A stretch of DNA of 64,000 nucleotides. Source: Rhodococcus sp. WMMA185 (lineage in GTDB: Bacteria; Actinomycetota; Actinomycetes; Mycobacteriales; Mycobacteriaceae). Numbering within the stretch: the stretch's first letter is position 1; every line of letters begins with the position of its first letter. Positions 54,707 through 62,765 of the stretch are shown here, piece by piece. A program made the translations under genes and the position numbers. The stretch covers positions 3,861,012 to 3,925,011 of the forward strand of contig NZ_CP017014.1 of assembly GCF_001767395.1 (NCBI RefSeq). The letters run 5' to 3'. Under the pieces are notes generated by a model. It worked only from the letters and a program-made list of their open reading frames with translations, was not told where the DNA came from and did no database searches.

Positions 54707-55200
54707 GAAGCGCGGAGCCGGGAGAGATACCGCATCACCCGTGCGTCATCCCAGTCGTGTGCCTCACGCAGACCGTCCGCGATCGTCGCAAGATACACCG
54801 GCGCCGGTGGATTGCGGTCCACCATGTCGCCGCGCGCCCAGGTCGTGAACGTGCACATCTTTGCTCCCGCGTGGTCTCCGAGCGCGACCACGCGGTCGTA
54901 GCACTCCGGCTCCTGCGCGTGAATGTCCTCGAACTGCTCTTGCGTCACAAGGAAGGCGCGAGCCGCCACGGTTCCTGGAGCGTCGGGGTCATAGAACGCT
55001 CGACCACCACCCCACACCCTCGATACTCCAGCGAAGAATATGGACCCGGGTATCTCCAACGGCATCGACCCGCGTGGCGCGCTCGGATCACGCGCCCCCG
55101 GATTCGTGTGACGGCCACCCGCCGGGCGCCCGCCCTGCAGGTAGCACGCCAGTCGCGACGTCGCCATGTTCGACCCATAGCTGACGTACCAGATCAGCAC
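54703..55200 (-). CDS. Gamma-glutamylcyclotransferase (AIG2)-like fold protein
   Basis: About 165 residues from the GTG at 55200 (another GTG at 55233). The N-terminal WYVSYGSNM is the GGCT/AIG2 signature, which shapes the cofactor-free substrate pocket; the catalytic glutamate could be in LVTQEQFEDIHAQE. The rest includes a proline-rich loop. The specific reaction is not known. It is translationally coupled to the dienelactone hydrolase gene downstream. Confidence 0.7.
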   Translation of the reverse strand: MLIWYVSYGSNMATSRLACYLQGGRPAGGRHTNPGARDPSAPRGSMPLEIPGSIFFAGVSRVWGGGRAFYDPDAPGTVAARAFLVTQEQFEDIHAQEPECYDRVVALGDHAGAKMCTFTTWARGDMVDRNPPAPVYLATIADGLREAHDWDDARVMRYLSRLRAS

Positions 55201-55297
55201 ACCTCTGACCGTACCCCGTCCGACCGCGGACACCCGCTCGCCGTTAGAGCTGTGACCACACGGTAGGCAATCACTACTCCAGCAGGAGGCCTGCGCC

Positions 55298-56677
55298 CTA
55301 TGGGCCAGGGGGCGGTGGTGGCGGTGGGAGTTGCGGAAACTGAATCTGCGGCAGCGGGATCACCGGTAGCGGAATGTCCGGTAATCCGGGAATGAGTGGG
55401 GCGGGTGCCGGTTCCGGCTCGGGAGGCGGGACTTGCTCACCCTCATCCGTCTGAGGCGGGACTTGTGCGCCCTCACCCGATGGACCCGGAACGATATCCG
55501 GCTCCGTGGTCGGGGGGATTACCACCTGCGTCGTCGGTGAGGGCAGTGGGGACGGTGTCGCTACTGGCGCTTCTGGGGCTGGAAGCACCACTTGTGGCGA
55601 TTGTGCCGGTGGCGGCGCCACGGCGATCGGTGCCGAAGTTTCCGGCTCGGTCACCACAACTTGCGGCGACTGGTTCGACCCCGAACTCGAATTCGCGGCG
55701 AGACCCAGACCTATCCCAACCACGACAAGGACAGCCACGCCGCCCCCTACCATGACGGAACGTCTTCGCCACGGGTTCGTGGTGTCTGCGGAAATCGGCG
55801 GAGAGGAAGCGCTCTCCACGAACGGTGGCTGCACCGGATCGGATTCCGACTCGGCCAGCAGAGCTGCGCCCTCGGCCGCTACACGTTCGGGTTCGTTCGG
55901 AACGATAACCGGGAGCTCGAGAGCAGACTCCATCACCGAAGTGACCAGTGGAAGGTGTGCGCCGCCACCGATCAGCACGACGGCGTTCGGTGTGCGTCCC
56001 GAGCGGCCGATCACTTCACGGACCAGAATCATCGATTCTTCGACAGAGTCTTCGATAAGTGAATCGAAACTGCTCGACGAGAGCACCAACAGACCGCCTG
56101 CACCAGGTGTGCACGCCGTGCCGCCGATCGACAATTCCTCCTTGGCCTCCCGGCACTGAGTCTCGAGTGCTCGCGCGGCGCTCTCGTCGGCCGGCTGGTC
56201 GATGTGGTGCAGTGCAAGTTGGCGGTCGCGGATCAGCTGGTCGAAGAGTTCACCGCTGATCTGGCCTGTGCGAGCCGCGCTCAATATCGTTCCGGTAGAT
56301 CGATCGACCATCGTAACGGTCAGGCCGGAACTGCCCAGGTCGTAGAACAGCAGGGTCGAGTGGCCCCCGAGCTCTCCCGACTCTTCGAGTTTCCGCATCG
56401 CGGCGATCACTTCGGGGACCAGGCGATAGTTGTCGATCTGTTGACGCTCCAAGGCGGCCCGTACAGCACCGGCCTGAGCCTCGTTCTGGTAGGCGATGCC
56501 TATCGCCTGTACTGGTTCTTGGTCCGCCTTCTCGGCGAGCAGTGATCCGATGCTCGCGGCCGCCAGCTCTTCCGAGCGCGCGCGGTTTGCACCCACGGTC
56601 ACCGAATCGGCGCCCGACCCCCGGTACGTCAACCGCACGGCGCTGGCACCGACCGACACACCGACTACCGAACTCAT
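55298..56677 (-). CDS. Hsp70-family (actin-like ATPase) protein with membrane anchor and proline-rich tail
   Basis: A 459-residue protein. Residues 1-280 are an actin/Hsp70-type nucleotide-binding domain: VVGVSVGASAVRLTYRG at the start, STLLFYDLGSSGLTVTMVD, the helix QISGELFDQLI and NAVVLIGGGAHLPLVTSVM. The substrate-binding half of DnaK is missing. A transmembrane helix (about 308-330, SVMVGGGVAVLVVVGIGLGLAA) is followed by an outside tail with repeated PQVV and PPPPP segments. It might link cytoplasmic ATP binding to the cell wall. Function unknown. Confidence 0.8.
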   Translation of the reverse strand: MSSVVGVSVGASAVRLTYRGSGADSVTVGANRARSEELAAASIGSLLAEKADQEPVQAIGIAYQNEAQAGAVRAALERQQIDNYRLVPEVIAAMRKLEESGELGGHSTLLFYDLGSSGLTVTMVDRSTGTILSAARTGQISGELFDQLIRDRQLALHHIDQPADESAARALETQCREAKEELSIGGTACTPGAGGLLVLSSSSFDSLIEDSVEESMILVREVIGRSGRTPNAVVLIGGGAHLPLVTSVMESALELPVIVPNEPERVAAEGAALLAESESDPVQPPFVESASSPPISADTTNPWRRRSVMVGGGVAVLVVVGIGLGLAANSSSGSNQSPQVVVTEPETSAPIAVAPPPAQSPQVVLPAPEAPVATPSPLPSPTTQVVIPPTTEPDIVPGPSGEGAQVPPQTDEGEQVPPPEPEPAPAPLIPGLPDIPLPVIPLPQIQFPQLPPPPPPPGP

Positions 56678-56789
56678 GGGACCGAGAGTATCCCCGTTCG
56701 ACTACGTACGAAGTCGCTGCACGTCAGGGTGGAAACAGACCGGTCCGGCTTCCGAAGTTGAGCCCAGACGCGCGAAACAGCTGCTACCC

Positions 56790-57083
56790 CTAGGAAACCG
56801 GTTTCAGCGGATGGATCGCCGGCGCACCCGCGAGGTGCTCACCGAAGAGGCCGGCCGCCGACTGGAAGTGTGGCGACTTCATGTGCGCATCGATGGCAGC
56901 CTGGCTCGCCCATACCTCGACGATGACGAAGGTACCGGGCTGCGAGCCGGATTCGAACAATTCATACGACACGCACCCCTCCTCATTGCGGCTCTCCGCA
57001 GCGAGCGAGGACAAGCCGTCACGGACGGTGTCCTCAGACCCAGGCTTTGCAGGGATGGTCGCGACAACGCGCAGATCTGACAT
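56790..57083 (-). CDS. Antibiotic biosynthesis monooxygenase (ABM) domain protein
   Basis: A 97-residue dimeric alpha+beta barrel protein: LRVVATIPAKPGSEDTVRDGLSSLAAESRNEEGCVSYELFESGSQPGTFVIVEVWASQAAIDAHMKS, with the E-GC-xY core. Such proteins act as quinone-forming monooxygenases or as small-molecule-binding subunits. The ATG at 57083 follows AGAGGAG; the frame continues upstream without a site. It stands alone. Confidence 0.86.
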   Translation of the reverse strand: MSDLRVVATIPAKPGSEDTVRDGLSSLAAESRNEEGCVSYELFESGSQPGTFVIVEVWASQAAIDAHMKSPHFQSAAGLFGEHLAGAPAIHPLKPVS

Positions 57084-57217
57084 CGACTCCTCTTTCTGAT
57101 ACCACTCTCCGAATCCCACCTGATAGCACGTACACGTAATCACAGTTGCGGTAGCGAAGAAACCCGAAAGCGAAGAAACCGAAGCGGAATCGAGCTACCG
57201 GCAGGAGAGCAAGGTCA

Positions 57218-57664
57218 TCAGCGAGACCAACGGATGAGGTACTCACGTTCTGCGGCGGTGATTCGGCGCAGTCGCTGAGCATCGACATCTGCCACGGCCA
57301 ACTGGGTGGTACCCGTGACCGCGGGCGGGTCTGTGAGTGCTGCCCGCGCGCCACGCACCTCGTAGCCGATTGTGAAATCGACGGCTCGGTGTTTGGCGAT
57401 CCACATCGTGATTCGCAGCGGGCTGTCGGAATGGTGCAGCGGGCGCCGGTACTGGAGGTGGATGTCGGCGATGAAACTGCTGGTGATGAACGACGCGTCC
57501 CCAGGGCCCTCGCTGAGCAACCAGTCGATCCGGGCCTCTTCGAGCAGCGTCACCATCCGCGCATGATTGATGTGCTCGAAGGCATCCATATCGGACCAGC
57601 GGACGGGAACGAAAGCGTCGTAGCCGACTTGGGCGGAGGTAACCGGTGCAGAGGTATCAGTCAT
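57218..57664 (-). CDS. Acyl-CoA thioesterase, 4HBT family
   Basis: A 148-residue hotdog-fold protein. FVPVRWSDMDAFEHINHARMVTLLEEARIDWL is the family core with the catalytic Asp and the HxN following, and HLQYRRPLHHSDSPLRITMWI continues the hotdog strands. It hydrolyses acyl-CoA esters; chain preference cannot be read. The start ATG at 57664 is near no strong ribosome site. It lies 48 bases upstream of the cutinase gene end. Confidence 0.88.
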   Translation of the reverse strand: MTDTSAPVTSAQVGYDAFVPVRWSDMDAFEHINHARMVTLLEEARIDWLLSEGPGDASFITSSFIADIHLQYRRPLHHSDSPLRITMWIAKHRAVDFTIGYEVRGARAALTDPPAVTGTTQLAVADVDAQRLRRITAAEREYLIRWSR

Positions 57665-57712
57665 ACCGGCAGCATTCCCTACCTTCTGGTCCCCAGTCGC
57701 CGTCAGCCCGGC

Positions 57713-58615
57713 TCACGCCTTACTGCTCAGCCAATTCCGCAGCCATGTCGTCGCTGATGCGCCCGAAGAGTCGACGGCGTAGCGCGTGTAATCCTGGTGC
57801 GCATTCGACTGGTAGAACTGCTCGAGATCGTCGATGCGGCTCTCGTTCGATTCCTCGTCCAACTGGGCCATCAGTGTCGGCATACCCCCGGCGGCCATCA
57901 AGTCGTTCCAGATGGTGAGGAGTTCCTGCTGATACCGGCCGAGCAGCTCCCACGTCGGATCCGAAGCCTGCGCGAGGAAACCTGCCAGCCGGGTGACGAA
58001 ATCGTCCTGGGGTGTGGAGCAGTACAGATCGCCGGGAGCGCAGAAGGTGCGTGTGTTCTGACTGACCCAGCCGAACCCGCCCACGCGCGGCCCACCGGCG
58101 CCACTACCGGCGACTGGCGGACCGATCAAGGCGTCAGTCGGCGACCGCCGCGGATCGGACAGCAGCCCGACTGCCGCAATTCGAGACGGTGGGACAACAC
58201 CGAGGCCGGTACCGATCTCGGCGGCAAGATCACCGGCAGCGTCTGCGCCCTGGCTGTAGCCGATGATTGCGAAGTCAGTGTTGCCGCATCGCTTCGCGGA
58301 ATCTTCGAGGATCCAGCGCGCGTTGTCTACGGCCTGAGCCTTGGACGCGCCGTAGACCTCGGACTCCCACGGGAACGCCGTGGCCGCATAGGTCACATAG
58401 TCGACCTTCACCGAGGAGGGGAGACCATCGGTAACCGCAGACAACATGCCTGGCCGCGGCTTTGAGTCCGTTGAGGTTTCCCATGTACCCGGAATGGCGA
58501 TCACCTGGAGGTTCGGGCAAGCCGGGGCGGCCTGCGCTGTACCGACCGATGCGACCGACCCGAACACCGCCGCAATGCTTGCTCCCAGCGCAACAAATGA
58601 TCTCTTCACGACCAT
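57713..58615 (-). CDS. Secreted cutinase-family esterase
   Basis: A 300-residue protein from the ATG at 58615, after GGAGCG. A signal peptide (residues about 1-29, ending VGTAQAA) precedes the cutinase domain: LQVIAIPGTWETS, DFAIIGYSQGADAAGDLA with the catalytic serine, TFCAPGDLYC with the Asp, and DYTRYAVDS containing the region before the histidine. Two cysteine pairs can form disulfides. Family members split cutin, polyesters or mycolate-type esters outside the cell. The C-terminal extension is helical. Confidence 0.87.
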   Translation of the reverse strand: MVVKRSFVALGASIAAVFGSVASVGTAQAAPACPNLQVIAIPGTWETSTDSKPRPGMLSAVTDGLPSSVKVDYVTYAATAFPWESEVYGASKAQAVDNARWILEDSAKRCGNTDFAIIGYSQGADAAGDLAAEIGTGLGVVPPSRIAAVGLLSDPRRSPTDALIGPPVAGSGAGGPRVGGFGWVSQNTRTFCAPGDLYCSTPQDDFVTRLAGFLAQASDPTWELLGRYQQELLTIWNDLMAAGGMPTLMAQLDEESNESRIDDLEQFYQSNAHQDYTRYAVDSSGASATTWLRNWLSSKA

Positions 58616-58818
58616 GAACGCTCCACTTGTTCGATCCAGGCAGTCACATTCCCGTGACCACGAGCCGCTACGTTCCCTCTCGCCCTCTCGCACAAGGCCG
58701 ACGAGCCCCTGACAAGGAGAACTTGCCAAAGTGATGTTCGAGTCGATGCGCGATCGGTAACTAAACGTTACCGGAGCGATCTGGGCAGCGATCCGAATAT
58801 GTCAACTTTTGACCAAAA

Positions 58819-58848
58819 TGGGCGCCGCCGGACTTCCGGCGACGCCCA
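58819..58848 (-). terminator. Rho-independent terminator of the first Ig-like gene
   Basis: Bases 58819-58832 pair with 58835-58848 (one mismatch) around a two-base loop. On the minus strand the stem is followed by TTTT, so it ends transcription of the gene at 58880-60610, whose stop is 31 bases away. An almost identical hairpin follows the paralogous gene at 62703-62736. Confidence 0.75.
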
Positions 58849-58879
58849 CTACTGAAGCCTCAGTGCTTCTCGACTTCGA

Positions 58880-60610
58880 TCAGGAACCGAAGCCCGAACT
58901 GCCGCCTCCGCCACCCGGATCGGTCGGTACGGGATCGACCGGACCGGGCACGATCAGTTCTCGAGGTGCCGAATCCGAATCGACGAAGCCTGCGGATCCC
59001 TCGAACTCCGCTGTGACGCTGTAGGTACCGGAGCTGTAGAAGGTTGCCGGTAACGTCGCAACGCCGTTCACCACATCGACCGTGCCCAGCGACGTGTTGC
59101 CGAGCTTGAATCGAACCGTGCCGTTCGCATTCGCCGGATCGACCCTGGCCGTCAGAATTACCGGGCTGCCCTTGGTCACCGTGCCGACCGGATCGAGCAC
59201 GGTTGTGGTGGAAACATCCCCCGGCGGCGCCTCGGTGACACTGACCGGGAAGGCAGGCGAGACCGATCCCGCGAAGCCGTCCGTGCCGGAGTACCGCGCG
59301 ACGACCCGGTGGGTTCCGACCCCGGTGAACGTGTACGGCGCGATCGCGGAGCCATCGGTTCTGACCTCGGCAGTCAGCGTCTGGCCGTCGACCTCGAACT
59401 CCACAGTGCCACCCTGAACGGCCGGCGTGATCTGCGCTGCCAGGTTGACGTCCTCCCCGACGTGGGCCCTCACCGGCGATGTCACCTCGATACTGGTGTC
59501 CGCTTCGGAGGCACTCACGTTGATGGTCAGTGGCTCCGACGTCGACGCGGAATATCCAGCGGCTCCGAGGAACTCCGCCGTGACCGTATGGTCGCCGTTG
59601 AGGTCGAAGGCATGGGAGATCGACGCCTCGCCACCGACCACATCGACGGGATCACCGATCGCCGTCACACCGTCCCGGAACTGTACGGTTCCGCCGCCGG
59701 GAGCTGGGTCGATATTCGCGGTCAGCGTGACGGGCGCACCGTTCAGCGCTGCCGCAGGGCCCGAGAGGCTGGTGGTGGTCTCTTGATCAGGCGCGATGAT
59801 GTTCACCGAGCCAAGCGGACCGGCGCCCGCATTGAGCGATGCGTTCTTGTTGTTTCGTGGCGTGCAGCGCGTGGGCGCCCAGGCGGTGATCCCGGCCTTC
59901 GCCTTGGGAAGGAACGTCAGGAAGTTCTTGCTGTTGTCCCACTCGCCGGCGTCACCGTCTGTGCGCAGCTTGATGTCGACGTTGCCGGACGGGCCCGCCT
60001 TCAGCTTGAGCTTGACCTTCGGGAGCTGAAAGTAGGTGTAGCCGTCGGGGGTGTTGTTCCCATCGACGTCCCTACCGGTCGCATTGACTTTGATGCCGCC
60101 CTCGCTGTTGGTGCTCGAGTTGGGACCGTTGCCGATGGTCCGATTGTTGCCCGACAGCCGCAAGTACGCGCCGTTCGAGTCGACGTCACCATTCCCATTG
60201 ATCCGCAGAACGTTCGGAGCGGTACCACTGAGCCCGACCGAGGTGGCGGGAACCACGTCTGCGTCCAACAGTGTGGCGTTCTGCGGGACCTCCATGTCGA
60301 TCTTGATCCGCGACACGTTTTCGATCGTGGCGATCGATGCGGAGCCGGGGAAGCCGATGGGGCTCGGCTGGAGGGTCACCTCGAACTCTTCACCGGCGTC
60401 GACGCTTGCCGGTGCTTCGACTACGACCGATGCGCTCTGCGTCTCCGTCATCGGATCTATCAGCGAGACCGACGGCTTGACTTGGCAAGTGTTCTTGAAT
60501 GTGGTGGTCGTGGTCTCGGCCTGAGCGGGTGTCCCGCTCAGCATGGTGGCACCGACGAGAGCGCCGATGCTGATCGGGGCGGTCAGCCGACGCATTCCGC
60601 TTTTCTTCAC
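58880..60610 (-). CDS. Secreted Ig-like domain repeat protein A
   Basis: About 576 residues from a GTG at 60610, five bases after AGGAG. A signal peptide (ISIGALVGATMLSGTPAQA) precedes an N-terminal adhesin-like domain of about 220 residues with a CxC/disulfide pair (TCQVKPSV, TRCTPRN) and then four bacterial Ig-like (Big_3-type) repeats of about 85 residues, each ending with VTAEFLG or VVARYSG strands. The tail is proline/glycine-rich. Such proteins lie on the cell surface. It and the gene at 62766 share blocks of near-identical DNA. Confidence 0.85.
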   Translation of the reverse strand: MKKSGMRRLTAPISIGALVGATMLSGTPAQAETTTTTFKNTCQVKPSVSLIDPMTETQSASVVVEAPASVDAGEEFEVTLQPSPIGFPGSASIATIENVSRIKIDMEVPQNATLLDADVVPATSVGLSGTAPNVLRINGNGDVDSNGAYLRLSGNNRTIGNGPNSSTNSEGGIKVNATGRDVDGNNTPDGYTYFQLPKVKLKLKAGPSGNVDIKLRTDGDAGEWDNSKNFLTFLPKAKAGITAWAPTRCTPRNNKNASLNAGAGPLGSVNIIAPDQETTTSLSGPAAALNGAPVTLTANIDPAPGGGTVQFRDGVTAIGDPVDVVGGEASISHAFDLNGDHTVTAEFLGAAGYSASTSEPLTINVSASEADTSIEVTSPVRAHVGEDVNLAAQITPAVQGGTVEFEVDGQTLTAEVRTDGSAIAPYTFTGVGTHRVVARYSGTDGFAGSVSPAFPVSVTEAPPGDVSTTTVLDPVGTVTKGSPVILTARVDPANANGTVRFKLGNTSLGTVDVVNGVATLPATFYSSGTYSVTAEFEGSAGFVDSDSAPRELIVPGPVDPVPTDPGGGGGSSGFGS

Positions 60611-60647
60611 TACTTCTCCTGACATGGTGGGTAGACCGCTGGTTCTC

Positions 60648-60690
60648 CTGCCCGCCCCGGGTGTGCACTTCTCACACCCGGGGCGGGCAG
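60648..60690. terminator. 18-bp perfect stem hairpin
   Basis: Bases 60648-60665 and 60673-60690 are exact complements with a seven-base loop between the second and first Ig-like genes. On the minus strand it lies 9 bases after the stop of the gene at 60699-62480 and ahead of the next start. No long T run follows. It ensures separate expression of the two genes. Confidence 0.75.
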
Positions 60691-60698
60691 TGGACCGA

Positions 60699-62480
60699 TC
60701 AGCCTCCGAGGGAACCCGTGCTGACGCTGCCGGGGCCGCCCGGATCAGAAGGGCCGCCCGGGTTGGAAGGATCACCCGGATCGACCACCGCCAACACGGC
60801 AGGCCCGGATACCGAGTCCGCGAAGCCTTCGCCGGCAACGAAGTTCGCGGTCACCACGTAGGTGCCCGCCGCACCGAAGGTGTGCGTCAGGGTCGCGACC
60901 CCGCCCACCACGTCCGCCGTGCCGAGCACCTCGGTGCCGGCCTTGAACTCCACGGTTCCGTTCGCCGTGTTCGGGGCGACGGTGGCCTCGAAACTCAACG
61001 GCTCCCCGACCTCGGTCTCACCGATGACATTCAGCGCCGTGGTGGTCTCGGTGCGCGCCGGCTCCGGATCCGTCACGGTGACGGGGAAGCCGGCAGAAGT
61101 CGACGGTGTGTACCCGGCTGTTCCACTGAACTCGGCGACCACGTTCGCGGTGCCTGAGGCACCGAAGGTGTACGGCAGCACCGCGACACCATCGCCCGTC
61201 CCGACCGCAGCGGCGCCGACCTCGACACCGTTGACGACGAAGATCACGTCACCGCCGCTGGGAATCGGCAACACAGTAGCGGCAAGGTTGACCGGGGTGC
61301 CCGCCACAGCGGTCACCGGCTCGATCACCGTGGTGGTGGTATCCCAGTCCGGGTCGTTCACCGTGACGTCGACGGGCGCGGAGGTCGAGCCGATGTTGCC
61401 GGGCGCACCGAGGAATTCGGCGACGATGCTGTATGTCGCGGACTCCGGGAAGCTGCGGGTGAGGCTGGCTGTGCCGTTCTCCACGTTGACAGGGGCACCG
61501 TAGTTGGCGCCGTTGACCTTGAACTGGATCTGCCCCTGGGCATTAGCCGGGGTCACCGTCGCGGTAGCAACCACGTCCTCACCGACGAGGACCGGATTCG
61601 GCGACACCTGCAGTTCGGTCACGGTGTCGGCGGTGACATCGATGGTCTGCGGTGCAGACGTCGAGCTGTAGAAACCTCCATCAGCAAGGAATTCCGCGGT
61701 CACTTCACGCACGCCCGCAATGTCGAACGTGTGCGTCAGGGTTGCCCGCCCGTCGACCACATCGACCGGGGCACCGATATCGGTCCCACCGTCCTTGAAC
61801 TGAATCCGCCCGGACGCAACGGCAGGATCAACCGACGCGACCAACTCGACCGGAACACCCGTCTTCGCCGTCGCCGGCACTTGCAGGCTGGTCGAGGTGG
61901 TCACCACTGGATCGTCCACCCGGACGAACACCCCGAAGTTCTTGTCGCCCCGGTCTGCACCGAACCAGGCATGCACGTTGACCAGCGCGCCGCTGTCGTA
62001 CACCCCGAAGTCCATGTCCTCGGGCACCCGATACGTCGCCTCGAGTGTGACTTCCTCGTTGTCGTCCACCACAAACCCGCCGACAAGGAGGGTGCAGTCG
62101 CTCTTGCACCTCGCGGTCACCCCGCCGTCGGAGTTGAAGTTGAGGTCCGCCTTGTTCCACGAGTTGTCGTACCGGACCTTGACGCTGTCACGGATCAACT
62201 CGAACCCGGCCGGCGGAACATCCCGAATCTTTTCGATCGCCAAAACGATCCCGTTGTTGCGGTGCTTGACCGTGGTCTTGTACGTGATGGTGTCACCGGG
62301 GTGCACCACGTTGTCGCCGACGACCTCTTTCGTCAGCTGCAGCTGATCCTCTTTGTAGGTGTTGCTCGACGGTGGTGGGGGCTCGGCACCAGCCGTACCG
62401 GAACCGACCACGATCATTCCCGCCGCGGCGATGCCCGCTACCAGCGGTGCCGCGATTCTGCGCAGGGTTGACGAACGCAA
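60699..62480 (-). CDS. Secreted Ig-like domain repeat protein B
   Basis: A 593-residue protein from a TTG at 62480, four bases after GAGGAGG. After the signal peptide (LVAGIAAAGMIVVGSGTAGA) comes a DUF11-like domain (LTKEVVGDNVVHPGDTITYKTTVKHRNNG, RCKSDCTLLVGGF with a disulfide pair) and then five Ig-like repeats ending in a glycine/proline tail (DPGGPGSVSTGSLGG). It is a diverged relative of its two neighbours, differing in the N-terminal domain. The cell-surface role is unknown. Confidence 0.85.
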   Translation of the reverse strand: MRSSTLRRIAAPLVAGIAAAGMIVVGSGTAGAEPPPPSSNTYKEDQLQLTKEVVGDNVVHPGDTITYKTTVKHRNNGIVLAIEKIRDVPPAGFELIRDSVKVRYDNSWNKADLNFNSDGGVTARCKSDCTLLVGGFVVDDNEEVTLEATYRVPEDMDFGVYDSGALVNVHAWFGADRGDKNFGVFVRVDDPVVTTSTSLQVPATAKTGVPVELVASVDPAVASGRIQFKDGGTDIGAPVDVVDGRATLTHTFDIAGVREVTAEFLADGGFYSSTSAPQTIDVTADTVTELQVSPNPVLVGEDVVATATVTPANAQGQIQFKVNGANYGAPVNVENGTASLTRSFPESATYSIVAEFLGAPGNIGSTSAPVDVTVNDPDWDTTTTVIEPVTAVAGTPVNLAATVLPIPSGGDVIFVVNGVEVGAAAVGTGDGVAVLPYTFGASGTANVVAEFSGTAGYTPSTSAGFPVTVTDPEPARTETTTALNVIGETEVGEPLSFEATVAPNTANGTVEFKAGTEVLGTADVVGGVATLTHTFGAAGTYVVTANFVAGEGFADSVSGPAVLAVVDPGDPSNPGGPSDPGGPGSVSTGSLGG

Positions 62481-62702
62481 GAATCCTCCTCAAATTTCCC
62501 GCCCCTCCGACCTGAGCGGGGGTGACGCCGGTCGCGTCGCCAGGGAGAGTAACCGCCGCCGAGCGGCACCGCAGCGTTTTTGGTCAATGGTCCAGAAAGA
62601 CCCAGGTCGAAGACGGATCCTTGCCGCCCACCCGAACGTGCCGCGCAACGCTGCGAGACGCAACGAGGTGAGCGAACGTTCGGACATCAACTATCAACGA
62701 GA

Positions 62703-62736
62703 AGTGGGCGCCGCCGGATTTCCGGCGACGCCCACT
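62703..62736 (-). terminator. Terminator of the third Ig-like gene
   Basis: Bases 62703-62718 pair with 62721-62736 with a single mismatch and a two-base loop, 30 bases after the stop at 62766 on the minus strand. It repeats the hairpin at 58819-58848 almost base for base, so the terminator was duplicated together with the gene. Confidence 0.7.
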
Positions 62737-62765
62737 ACTGAGGACTCAGTGCTTCTCGGCTGCGA

